Positions 50,455 to 61,160 of a stretch of DNA of 64,000 bases are shown piece after piece. The notes under the pieces were generated by a model. That model saw nothing but the letters and a program-made list of their open reading frames with translations, was not told the origin of the DNA and did no database searches. The DNA is taken from positions 174,117,282-174,181,281 of the forward strand of contig JAHLJT010000631.1 in assembly GCA_031308135.1 (NCBI GenBank), in the 5' to 3' direction. The position numbers and the translations under genes are program-made. This DNA is from Acheta domesticus. Lineage: Eukaryota > Arthropoda > Insecta > Orthoptera > Gryllidae. The first letter of the stretch is position 1. Each line of letters starts with the position of its first letter.

Positions 50455-52560
50455 CGACCCCCGCGACCCCACGGCCGGGATATTGATGCACTGGGGAGGT
50501 GTAGCCGGTTGCGTATACACAGGCGCTCGCTCACGACGCCGCTCTAAGCGTGTTTACTTGGCGTGTTCGGACAAAGTGCGAAATATATCGTTCGGAAGGA
50601 GGGGAAAAAGAGGAGAAGAAAAACGTTACTGGACGCTTGTTCCGCGCGGATTTTGAAAGTGGATTTAATATTTACTTCCAGGCAGATATCACAGTGATGG
50701 CCAAATCCATCATAGTGAAGTTATATCATTTCAAATCCATGCTCAAGCTGAGAAAGCGTCAGAACTAGAAGCTAAAGCAGTGAAAGTGGGCGTTGTGAAA
50801 ATGTTAAAGAGCCGTAGTTGACTAGGAATGGGAAGTAAATGTACTCATTTTAACCAATCATGTAATTGATTAACCCCGCGACCTCACGGCTGGAATATTG
50901 ATGCACTCTGGAGGGGGAGGTGTAGCCGGTTGCGTATACACAGGCGCTCTCTCACGACGCCGGTCTAAGCGTGTTTACTTGGCGTGTTCGGACAAAGTGC
51001 GAAATATATCATTCGGAAGGAAGGAAGAAAGAGGAGAAGAAAAATGCTATGGGACGGTTGTCCCGCGCGGAGTTTGAGAGTGGACTCAACTACTATTTGA
51101 TTTTATATTTACTTCCAGGCAGATATCATTGTGATGGTCAAATCCATCATATAGTGACGCTAAATTATTTCAAATCCATGCCCAAGCTGACCAGGACCCC
51201 AAACTAGGGGATAAAGAAGAAGTGAAAATGGGCGTTGAGAAAATGTTAAAGAGCCACAGCCACGGGAAGTAAATGTACTCATTTTAACCAATCATATAGT
51301 TGATTAACAACCATGATCCCCGCAACCTCATGGCCGGAATATTGATGCACTGGGGAGGGGGAGGTGTAACCAGTTGCATATACACAAGCGCCCACTCACG
51401 ACGCCGGTCTAAGCGTGTTTACTTGGCGTGTTCGGACGAAGTGCAAAATATATCGTTCGGAAGGAAGGAAAAAAGAGAAGAAGAAAACCGTTACGAGACG
51501 GTTGTTCCACCCGGAGTTTGAAAGTGGATTTAATATTTACTTCCAGGCAGATATCATAGTGATGGTCAAATCCATCATAGCGACGTTAAATCATTTCAAA
51601 TCCATGTCCAAGCTGACAAGGAGTCAGAACTAGGAGCTAAAGTAGTGAAAGTGGGCACTGTAAAAATGTAAAAGAGCCGCAATTGACTAGAAATGGGAAG
51701 TAAATGTACTCATTTTAACCAATCATGTAATTGATTAACAACGATGATCCCCGCGACCCCACGGCCGGGATATTGATGCACTGGGGAAGTGTAGCCGGTT
51801 GCATATACACAGGCGCTCGCTCACGATGCCGAACTAAGCGAGTTTACTTGGCATGTTCGGACAAAGTGCAAAATATATCGTTCGGAAGAAGGGAGAAAAG
51901 AGAAGAAAATACTCTGGGACGGTTGTCCCTCGCGAAATTTGAAAGTGGAATCAACTACTACTCGATTTTATATTTACTTTCAGGAAGATATCATAGTGAT
52001 GATCAAAGTAATTCAAATCTATCCACAAGCTGACCAGAAGTGAGAAGTAGGTTCTAAAGAAGAAGTGAAATTAGACATTGTCAAAATGTTGAAGAACTGT
52101 TGTTGACTATACACAGTAAGTAAATGCAACCTTAATATAATTGGTTAACAATGATGATCCCCGCGACCTCAGGATCGGGATATTGAACAGCTGGCGAGGT
52201 GCAGCTGGTTGCGTATACACAGGCGCACGCTCACTACTCCGGCCCAAGCGCAAGCCCGTATTTATTCTGCGTGTTGGAACAACGAGAAAAACATATCGTT
52301 CAAAAGTGGAAAAAAAGAAAAGAGAAAAATCGTTATGTAATGGGTGCCATGTTCGGAGTTTGAAACAGGAATCGATTACTTCTTGTTTATTTATTTTACA
52401 AGAGATAGGATAGTGATGGCCAAACCACTTCAAGTCCAAGCGGAACAGAAGTCAAAACCAGGAGCTAAAAGAGAAGTGTAGTTGGGAATTGTGAAAAATT
52501 TGAAGAGGTGCTGTTGTCTTCACGAGGTTCAAAGGAAGATACGGTAGTCATCATAAAATC
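50455..52560 (+). repeat. Five tandem units of about 425 bp
   Basis: The landmark TATTGATGCACTGG (TATTGAACAGCTGG in the last unit) occurs at 50481, 50896, 51340, 51771 and 52181, spaced 415, 444, 431 and 410 bp. Each unit starts near CCCCGCGACC, passes through GCGTATACACAGGCGC (or a close variant), AAAGTGCGAAATATATCGTT-like sequence and an A-rich purine tract. Most end with AATGTACTCATTTTAACCAA. Units 1-4 are close to one another and unit 5 is the most divergent. Length differences include an extra block CTACTATTTGATTTTATAT in units 2 and 4 only. No in-frame ATG opens a conserved peptide, so I call it non-coding. Confidence 0.88.
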
Positions 52561-53905
52561 GGTTGTCACTGACGATTAATATTATTTGTGATCCGCATTG
52601 TTCAAGTCTGACGTTAGTAATGGCTTTCTTGCTTTGTCACAAGCAGAAGTATGGCAGTTCTGGCACACTGTATTTCGATCGTCCGTGAAAACTTATGTTT
52701 TTAGAATTCTTTAGTAGACAGCCACTCCATCACTCCTATTACATAGAGAAATTACTTTACGGTAGGGAACGCTCGGAATTCAGTACATGTTTTTCTTCAA
52801 AGTCGATAAGACTAGATGGATAATGTTGAAGTGACATTACAGCAGCTCCCTTTTTCTTTCCTTGAGAAGTCATTTCTGTTCATGTCGGTGTTTAAAGTAA
52901 CTTTACTTTACGCATGAGATAAATGGGTTTATATCGGTACATTGCGTAAGACGCGCAATGAACATTTGAGGTAGATGTATAAATAAGAATAATGAAGCTA
53001 TAAAAATCACCGCCAAAAGTTAGATTTGAAAATTACGACAAGATTTAATTCGAATATTAACTTTTCACGTCTGGATAATGTATTTATTAATGGTTACCCA
53101 ATTAACGGTGATAATGTAGATGAACGGAGAATGTTTTTCTTCAAGATCGAAATAAATCAAAGATTTATTATTTCTAATCTAATCCGGTAATGAAAAATAT
53201 CATCTTTGTTTTTTAATCAGATGTGGTTTAATATAGAAAGGTTTTTGAAAAACAATTTTCCCTCGTGTTTACATTCGCTTTCTCTCCAAAACTTCTTAAA
53301 GGAGTTTCATCCTGTAAAAATAAAGCCTCAAGGCAGAGGACATCCGGGAAGATTTCCGGAGTTCTGCTCTTGAGAGCCGTCGCAGTTGATGATCTGAGAA
53401 ATTTTTAAGAGAGATTTATTATTTGTACATGCTTTTACAACGTTTTTCACACCTTGCTAAGAACTGAGAAACCATTTTTTAACTTCATAATTGTGTCTAC
53501 AAGAATGAATTAATCAATTCAGTGCTTTCCATGAATTTTAAAGAAGTGATTTGCAGAACGCTCAACACTCTTGAAGTCTCACAAAGGCTGTGAGTGCTGA
53601 AAGCACTCGTGGAGCTCAATGACTTTTATGTCACACAATTATTGTTATGTACACGGGTTCACAATTATTTTTATCTCGGCAATTATGAACCAAAATAGCA
53701 GCTTTACGACAAAAATTGAGCTTTGAATCTTCTCAACGTAGTAGCGGATGTGTCAAGCAATGTGTCTTCGAAACGTTGGCCATATGTATTCAACAATTCG
53801 AAGATCATTCTCCATATGTTGGGGGTGACAACCTTCTGACGTGTGAGGCCCGGTATTCAAACAAAGAAAGAGACGCAGTAAATGACAATTTCCTGTCCGT
53901 CGCCG
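52561..53905. other. AT-rich non-coding DNA
   Basis: No gene, array or transposon with recognisable ends was seen. Confidence 0.5.
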
Positions 53906-54540
53906 AGAGGGGCCGTTTCCGGTTCCGGCCAGGGGTTCGGTCCCCGCTCGATGACCGTCGGCGGGCGAAGGCAGCGGAGTCTGCGGTAATTGATTGGTGC
54001 CCTGCGCGTCGTCCCAGCGGCGCTTGGCGCGGGCCTCGGAGTCGGCGCTCCCCGCTCCGGCCCCCTCCGCCCCCTCGCCCCGCCCCCCTTCGGCCCCAGC
54101 CGCCTTCAGCCCTTGCCGCCGCCGCCGCCGCCGCAGTGCAACAGGCTGCGCGATCAATACGCGTTGTGGGCCGCCCCCTCGCGCGCGCGCTCAGTCGGCG
54201 CTCGCGCGGCGCGGCGCTGCGCAGCACAGCCCACCGGCTCCGGCTCCTGCGCACGGGACGACTTCCGTCCCGCCCGGCCCGACCCGTCCCGTCCTGCCCG
54301 TCCCGAGTCGTCCCTCCGCGCGCGCTCGCCGGCGGAGAGAGGAGGCACCTGCGGAGCCGAGCGCAGCCAGCGGCCGCGGGCGTCGCGCGCCACGACACCC
54401 GCGCAGCTGGCCTCCGCGCCGCGCCGCGGGAGGGAACGCCCACGCACGGACAGCTGCTGCGTGTACGAGGCTCCCTCGCTCCCCCCCGCCGCGCTCCCGT
54501 CGGCCCCACAGACCTCCCACTCTGCCACTTGGCTCTCCTT
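53906..54540. promoter_or_regulatory. CpG island
   Basis: A sharply bounded CpG-dense block with C-rich plus strand (CCCCTCCGCCCCCTCGCCCC, GCCGCCGCCGCCGCCGCAG). Frames are open in all phases, as composition predicts. It sits just upstream of a candidate plus-strand first exon at 54549-54626, so a promoter role is plausible. Confidence 0.45.
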
Positions 54541-54548
54541 CGAAACAA

Positions 54549-54626
54549 ATGGCGATATGCTGTGCGCAGATTGGGGTGATACAACTGGGCCTTTCAATAT
54601 TTCCATTTCTTGTACATGATTCGGTC
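54549..54626 (+). CDS. Candidate short first coding exon
   Basis: The ATG at 54549 is in a strong context (ACAAATGG, A at -3, G at +4) right after a CpG island. It opens 26 codons (MAICCAQIGVIQLGLSIF..., hydrophobic, signal-peptide-like) that end exactly at GTAAGG, a plausible 5' splice site. Without splicing the frame stops a few codons later. The peptide is not one I recognise. Its shortness makes chance a serious alternative. Confidence 0.2.
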
Positions 54627-54819
54627 GTAAGGATTTTGATTACAGTGAATTAGCAGTTTCAGCTGTCTCATTCATTTTAAATTTCTTTTTGTAGAAAAAA
54701 TATAATGGAATTTACAGACATAGTAAATCAGTGTATGCGTACACAAAGCACCGTGTTTAAGTCTAAGCAAAATGATCTAATAGTATTTCTAGTAAGAAAA
54801 AACTTCACATCAGAATATG

Positions 54820-54860
<41 letters not shown>

Positions 54861-55243
54861 CGAATAACAGAATAAATCGGCACTGAGGCAGTCACGATTA
54901 CAGAAGCCACTCAGTTAAAGATTAACTTAGTCTTTTTTCTAAAACAACCCTTCCAAATCAACCTTAGTCAGAAATATTATGCATTTTTTCTTCCCATTCT
55001 TAATTCAACAGTATAAATTTATTGCTCCATTAGGAAACATTAAATGTTTTAGCTGATATTAATAGTAGTGTTATTTCTCAACATTGATTAAAATCGCCTT
55101 TTATAAATAACATTTTAAATATTTTTATTTAAAGTTCAATATAAAAAGCAGTTGCTCAGATAATTACAATGTGAAACTAAAGCATCACACAACATATCGA
55201 TAAATTCTTTCGTACCTTTTCTCCACTCTTGGGAAGTGCGGTA
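54627..55243. other. AT-rich DNA with an (AAT)n microsatellite
   Basis: Nothing beyond the microsatellite at 54819-54860. Confidence 0.5.
54819..54860. repeat. (AAT)n microsatellite
   Basis: About 14 uninterrupted trinucleotide units. Confidence 0.95.
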
Positions 55244-55496
55244 TTATCCATATTGCGTCATGTGATCTGAAGAAATGGGCTCGCGCCACGCATATTCGCA
55301 CGATTCTTTTAGATTTCCCGGCTTCAGCCTACATTCGTCTTCCTCCACTTCCATAACACTCCATTCTTCGTCAGACGTTGTCCACCGACATCGACCTTTC
55401 AGAAGCTCAACGCTCTGAAGATCAATATGATTGATGAGGCGCTGTTTTCCGGCTATTTTCTCTCCGCCATTAGTTCCATATGGTAAATGAAGACGC
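55244..55496 (-). CDS. Candidate terminal coding exon, protein not recognised
   Basis: On the minus strand a polypyrimidine-rich stretch ending in ATCATTTTGTAG (AG at 55498-55497) leads into a frame that stays open for 84 codons to a TAA at 55246-55244. The translation has ordinary protein composition, unlike the AT-driven frames nearby. It has mixed charged and aromatic residues, with EKIAGKQRLINHIDLQSVEL, GRCRWTTSDEEWSVMEVEED and KESCEYAWREPISS. No known domain was recognised. If real it is the last coding exon of a minus-strand gene whose earlier exons lie to the right. No polyadenylation signal directly below the stop is convincing. Confidence 0.35.
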
Positions 55497-55924
55497 CTAC
55501 AAAATGATAATCCTCTCAAAGAAGCTAAATGGTATTAACTTGTTTTTTAAAGAAAGTGGTTTCAGTTTCCAAATACTCATTAGTATACGAAAGGATAAAC
55601 ATTTTAATTGTTTGATGTAATAAATTCAAAACTCTAGAACGTATTAATAACATCTCACGATAAACATATGTTCCTCGGTGTTTTGTTTAACAGAATCCAT
55701 AGAAGTATCAAATTATAGAAAATAATTTCTACTTTCCATTGTACAGAGTATTTTGAATAAGTGTTACAAACTTCTAGGGCATAGAGGATGTCGAAAACAA
55801 TAACTTTTGTCAATGAACATATAGAAGACAGCATCATTGAAGGAAGTAGCACTAATGTAATTTTGAACATCGGGCCCCTTGATAAGTAAGAATTACATCC
55901 TGCACGGCAGTTTGGCAGATATAC
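55497..55924. other. AT-rich non-coding DNA
   Basis: Would be intronic if the candidate exon at 55244-55496 is real. Otherwise nothing is visible. Confidence 0.4.
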
Positions 55925-56495
55925 GTTTTTAATTGACGTTTCCGGGCCCGTCAACTGACAAAGCCATTAGTCCCGTTAGTGTAGTGAATATTTTATCGAG
56001 GAAGGTGTTGGCCTTCCTCCCTATTAAATGGTGAGATCCGGCGCTCACTCAATGGCGGTTTGCGTAGTTTTACTTGTTCAGGTATTCCCCAACTGCATGC
56101 CACCATTCCTAGCCTGGACAAGCACTAATCTCTTGACTTGTTTCCCATCATGTGTGGTAGAGTAGTGCGACAACGATGTATCTCCCACGCACCTCCCCAG
56201 CCGGAACATGATCTAAACTTCCGACATGTCTAGCGTACAGCGTGAAATAGTAAGCATACGGTGAGGAAAGAACAAGGAAGAGGAAGAAAAGATCGCGATC
56301 CCATTTCTTAGTGTACCACTCCGGCATTCGCCTGATATTGATAGAAGAAACCATGGAAAACTACATATCAGAGTAGCCAGGTGCTAGAATTCTTCTCCAG
56401 ACATGCTACATGAATTCCACCTCTCTATGTAGCTTGTGACAAAATTCTGGACCTCTCGGACAGTCACTGCAGAATCAGTGGCTACGCTGGCTCTT
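55925..56495 (-). mobile_element. tRNA-derived SINE, copy 3
   Basis: It aligns along its length with the copies at 28838-29393 and 57372-57944: CCCGTCAACTGACAAAGCC at the 3' side, GGTGAGATCCGGCGC, AAGAGGAAGAAAAGATCGCG and GCATTCGCCTGATATTGAT. The tRNA-like head at the right end is badly decayed. TTAATT at both edges may be a remnant of the target duplication. Confidence 0.7.
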
Positions 56496-56804
56496 AATTA
56501 AAACCAACCTCTACACTTTATGAAACAAAGAAATTTTGAGATAAACGTAAAATGTAGTCCCTCGCATTGCTAACTTTGAGCATTAACTATCTTTGAAATT
56601 TATTATTTACGAAACATTGCTATTCACGTCTATTAGTATCAAATAGCATCTCATCAAGAAATCATTATACATCAAAGGTAAAGTTGCGAGCCACCTCAAG
56701 ACACAACTCTCTCTAATAATTATAACTTTCTCACACTTACAGGAGCTCCATTCATTAACCGCCAATTACGGAAGCCAGCAACATCAAGTTGCCCGAATAT
56801 GTCG
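56496..56804. other. AT-rich DNA
   Basis: No feature recognised. Confidence 0.45.
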
Positions 56805-57066
56805 TTGGCGCTGATCTTACGCCGCCGGCGCGGAGAAGAAGCCGCCGCCCGGAGCTACAATTATTTTCCCATTAGAGCGAGGATGACCATCCAGGCTATC
56901 GCCGCCTCCTGAGAGATACTCGTAACGCGTTGCGCGCCCGTAATTAGCGGCGGCGGCGCAAGGCAAGGCAAGGCGCGCGCTGAGGGCGACAACGAAGGGC
57001 GCGGAGAGCCCTCGTGGGCGCCGCCGCAGCGCAGTGGGTGCGAACAGCGCGGGGCGCGGCCGCAAC
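56805..57066. promoter_or_regulatory. CpG-rich patch
   Basis: CpG-dense sequence (for example CGCCGCCGCAGCGCAGTG) next to a pyrimidine-rich minisatellite. It could be a small CpG island; no exon or start site is evident. Confidence 0.3.
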
Positions 57067-57067
57067 G

Positions 57068-57325
57068 CTTGCCCCTTGCTACCTTTTGCCCTTCGCTACC
57101 TTTTGCCCTTTGCTACCTTTTGCCTTTTGCTACCTTTCGCTCTTCCCTACCTTTTGCCCTTTGCTACCTTTTGCCCTTTGCTACCTTTTGCCCTTCGCTA
57201 CCTTTTGCCCTTTGCTACCTTTTGCCCTTTGCTACCTTTTGCCCTTCGCTACCTTTTGTCCTTCGCAACCTTTTGCCCTTTGCTACCTTTTGCCCTTTGC
57301 TACCTTTTGCTCTTTCCTACCTTTT
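57068..57325 (+). repeat. 17-bp minisatellite, about 15 units
   Basis: The unit TACCTTTTGCCCTTTGC repeats about 15 times with single-base variants (CTTCGC, TGTCCTTCGC, TGCTCTTTCC). The unit is not a multiple of three and lacks stops in any phase, so all three plus-strand frames read through and encode the same hydrophobic 17-residue repeat. This explains three overlapping open frames here without any gene. Confidence 0.92.
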
Positions 57326-57371
57326 GCGCTGTGAAGAGGCGTGCTGGCGCAAGGGCGTCACGTGTAAGCCA

Positions 57372-57944
57372 TGGACGTTGTGATTGATTGATTTGATTGA
57401 TTACTGATTCCAGGCATGTCAACTGATAAAGTCATTTGTTCCGTAAGTATAATGCAAGTTTTCTTCCTAGGGAGGTGGCGCTGATTTTCCCCCACTGGTT
57501 GGTGAGATCAGACGCCGACCTTCCCGTCGACTAGCAGGGTTTTCCTCAACCAGTTATCTCCCACCAAAGGAGCACCGCCTCTGCCGAGACAGACTTTAAG
57601 TTTTCAATTCGCCTCCCAGCATGTGTTGTAGCGTAATGCATGCAATTATGTAAGTAAGCGATAAAGATGGGACAAGGAAGAGGAAGAAAAGATCGCGCGC
57701 GGCCCGTTGCCCGTAAGTTAAGGTAGTGCTCCAGCATTTGCCTGGTGTTGATTGGAGACATCACATAAAACTACCAATCAGAGAAGCTGGCCACTAGAAT
57801 TCTCCTACAGTCAGCGGCTGAATTCTATCTAGTTATCTAACCAGTGTCTGAAATCCTGCCTCTGTTGGGACTCGAACCTAGGACCTCCCGGTCAGAGGCA
57901 CTACGGTCACATCAGTTGTTGCCCTGAGCCACTCTCCCGGTCTA
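57372..57944 (-). mobile_element. tRNA-derived SINE, copy 4 (best head)
   Basis: On the minus strand the head has an A box TGGCTCAGGGC (complement of 57921-57931) and a B box GGTTCGAGTCC (complement of 57868-57878), at tRNA-like spacing. These are the pol III promoter of the element. The body matches the other copies, and the 3' end runs into an AATC/ATCA tetranucleotide tail at about 57380-57405. Similar strings at the two edges (ATGGACGTTGTGA and ATGGTGTCGTGA) may be a worn target duplication. Confidence 0.85.
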
Positions 57945-57959
57945 TGGTGTCGTGAGTGG

Positions 57960-58340
57960 CCTAGAAGAGGGCAAACACCGTCCCCCGTAAATCTATCACC
58001 CGTAAACACTTATCCTGTTCTTGTCGGTCTGTAGAAGAATTGTAGCGGCCGGCGACTCTAATCCCTAGTTTCCGCGTTTCTTCCGATCAGTATCAGTCCG
58101 GCGGAATAGTACCATAACACCGGTCACAGTTTGAGCGGGAGCTTTTCCTCATCTTTGCTCACATCTCTCTACTCTACACTACCTGGGAATAAGGGTGCCC
58201 CCTGGGGAAAGGTACATATCTGGAGAGTAAATTTCCGCAACCTCGCTACTCGAATTGTAGCCGATCTCACCATCTCGCGGGGAAGGAACACCACCTCCAG
58301 GCAAAAAGCACACTAATGGGACAGATGACAATACCAATTG
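57960..58340 (+). mobile_element. tRNA-derived SINE, degenerate copy in opposite orientation
   Basis: Plus-strand blocks correspond to the minus strand of copy 4: CTGTAGAAGAATTGTAGCGG, then TTTCTTCCGATCAGTATCAG, then CCGATCTCACCATCTCGCGG and ACACCACCTCCAGG. The head is lost. With copy 4 it forms a head-to-head inverted pair. Confidence 0.55.
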
Positions 58341-58365
58341 TCGTGCCCGGAAGCATCATTCAAAA

Positions 58366-59959
58366 AAGTGGTGCTACAGAATGACACAGACTTTCCCGTA
58401 TTAGTTTTCTATTTCCTTGGGTCTTCGTTAACTATTCGGAATTCCCACAAACTCGTTCTTGCCAGCTGTCATCTATTACCACCAAAAGTACATTTTTTGT
58501 CATTTTCTTAATTTTTCGGTTTCCTATTGGTAGAACGGAAACATTAATTTTAAAATATTAAAGAACACAAACACCTAGTCATAAATGGCAATTTTCTTTC
58601 AAAAATTATGTGCCGTTTAAGAGAAAAGCGACGTTTTAGCGCTACTAAAAATGCAAAATTTGAAACTCATTTTCACAGAAAATGTTTGAGTTTTCAAAAC
58701 ACTTTATTTGAAGTTATTTAAACACAACCACTCACAAATATAATAATGTTTACAAATTGCTGGTAATGAGCATATTAAAGATGTGAGAGATCTTTCAAAA
58801 AAATTACAATTACGTAATTTTTGAAAAAAACAAAAAAATAACTCAAAATAAACTTAATGCTATACTAAAGAGAGTAATTAGCACTATCCGTTACAAAAGT
58901 TTGAAGAAACAATTTGCAGCCATATATGAGAAAATAACGTTTGAGCGTTTCTGAAAATGCGAAATTTTGAACTACTTTTCACAAACAACGGTTCTGTTTT
59001 GGAGAAACTTTACTTGACATTATTTAAAGCACATGTACTTGTAAATATAATAATGTGAAAAAATCGCCGCTAATGTAAATATTATCGACGTGAGAAACAT
59101 GTGAAAAAATTTACACTTTTGTAATTTTTGAAAAAAACAACCTATAGAGCAATATGGCTTTTATATCATCTGATAGAGTACATTTACCACTATCCCTAGC
59201 AAAAGTTTAAAGAAAGAATGTGGAGCTCTTTTTGAGAAAATCGTGTTTTTGTAATTTATTAGATTGCACATGTTGCACGCAATATTGCACGAAAACTACT
59301 AAAATTTTGAAAAACATTTACATGACCTTTATGAAAGAACTCAATATGCAGAACAAATTTTATTCGAAGAAAAAATCTCTACCTTCAATTTTGTAGTTGG
59401 AGAAACGCTGAAAAAATTCAAACTTTCACAATTTTCGAAAATTCAGAGTTATCTTTAAAAATTGGACCTATGCCATGTTAATAAGTGTATTTTCCTCTAT
59501 TCATATAAGAAATTGAAAGAAAAAATTTGGAACCGTTTTTGAGAAAATTTTGAAAATCCCCGGGGGGTTCATATAAAGTATCTCCAAATTTTGAAGAATC
59601 TTTTTTAAAATCTCAAAGCTTCGACTAGAATCAGATCGACTGGGGAATACCCATTTTGGAAGAAATCGTACGTATTGTTTAGGCGCCAGCAGTGTTCACA
59701 GACGGACAGACGGACGTTTTCCTTTCATTTGGATTTTCGGTATCAAGGACTTAGAAAACAGGGTTTGTGGCTACACCACGTGTTAGGGGATTTTTGTTTC
59801 TTAATTTAGCCACTGGTTTTATCCACTTTTCCGTTTTCACGGCCCGGCCATTAATATTTTTCCGCCGAAAATTGGCCATTTTTTCGCGCAGCATTACATA
59901 ACTTTCCCTATACTACGTATATCACTCCGTGTATACGTACGTATACGGGAAAGTAAAAA
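58366..59959 (-). mobile_element. R1.6 interspersed repeat, copy B (uninterrupted)
   Basis: About 1.59 kb matching copy A (9324-9613 joined to 11319-12627) in reverse orientation, from AGTGGTGCTACAGAATG on the left to GAAAGTAAAAA on the right. It includes CACAGACGGACAGACGGACG and CGCGCAGCATTACATAACTT. Internal modules of about 305 bp are visible through the recurring TTTTTGAGAAAAT-type block near 58605, 58915, 59225 and 59532. There is no ORF, no clear inverted ends and no target duplication that I can define. This copy proves that the LTR in copy A is an insertion. Confidence 0.8.
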
Positions 59960-60939
59960 TCTGTAAATTATCTTGACAAATACGTTGGCCTTAGCCAGCG
60001 ATGATAAAGGAGATTGTGCTGTACTATTGTCTACGGTCTTCTGCAAGGTCACTATCTGTAACTGCCCCCTGTTCTTGCGAAAATGTGCAAGAATCGAGGC
60101 GACCCACGGGAATAATGGAAGGTTCTAGCTGAGATGAGGCCAAAGGGCTTCCTCGGAAGGGAGGCTGGGGGAGAGTCGTGGCGTCATGAGCTGAGCGTGA
60201 CCCAGCGGAGCAATGTTTGTCACAGAGAACCCCTGGAAGTTTCTAAGCGGTTTTAGATGTCATTAGGATAAGGGTTGGGAATTCCGTTAAGTTAGAATCT
60301 TTCTTTCTTTCTTATACAACATGTACGAAAAACTAGATGGAAACAACTTTTATACATTGAAGGAGATGCTGAAGAAAACAATGAGAGTATTTTAGAGGAG
60401 GATGAAAAAGTATATAAATGCATCTTTTCAAATGTATTTTTATATATTTATATGAAGTGTATTTAAGAATATATTTTGGATAAGGTTCGATAATCAAAAG
60501 TTTACCGTAAGCTACAACGGTGAACATAAAAATGAAAACATTGAAAATGGAGATGCCTGCTATAGAGACATTTTGAAACGTTTTTGAGGTACATATTTCG
60601 ACACTAAAAAGATGTAGAAGTAAATTCGTAATAATCATTGGAAATTCAAGATACGTATTAGGAAAACAATATTAAAAACATCTTCTTAGGGGGTACTGTT
60701 AGGCAATTGACTAAAAATGTACTATGCAACCCCTAACATTTCTACGATTCTCAAAGGAAGTATGATTAAAGTTTAGACCACTTTTAACTCAGAAAAGTAT
60801 TAAATATGTAATTAAAAATAATACAAACACATTGTTGAAGAAAATACTCGCTACTATATTGTAGTATATAGTTAACGGCTTTTTTAAACGAATATGTAAA
60901 TTTTGGATTACGTACAGGATTACATACATTGGTGCATAC
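59960..60939. other. Mixed non-coding DNA
   Basis: A mid-GC stretch at 60040-60250 shows no coding signal; the rest is AT-rich. No gene recognised. Confidence 0.45.
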
Positions 60940-61160
60940 TATGTTTTACCCTTCTAAATTCTTAAAATTATATTTCAATTCTACTATTGGAGATCCGAAA
61001 AATTGAGAAAGCTTGAAAAATGGCTTTTAGGCAACAATCGATGGCAGCGAATAAGAGTTGGGCAAAACCAAACAAGTAGCCTAGATTGAGGAAATAAGGA
61101 AACAAACTAGTACGAAAACGTCATTGTCATTCTGATGCACCACTGATTTGTAATTTTTTT
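60940..61160 (+). mobile_element. R1.6 fragment, copy D (3' end)
   Basis: CTACTATTGGAGATCCGAAAA through GTCATTCTGATGCACCACT aligns with the last 200 bases of copy A (about 12460-12627). Confidence 0.5.

Noticed and set aside
50550..52413. Similar short peptides in successive 425-bp units
   Set aside because: The conserved stretches open on GTG or TTG rather than ATG, and length changes between units are not multiples of three. Similarity follows from DNA repetition.
53716..54653. Long open frames on both strands in the 53.9-kb CpG island
   Set aside because: All phases are open because of composition; only the short frame starting at 54549 has start-context and splice signals.
58366..59959. 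Helitron assignment for R1.6
   Set aside because: The copies do not share a CTRR end or a terminal hairpin; one copy reads CTAG and others do not.
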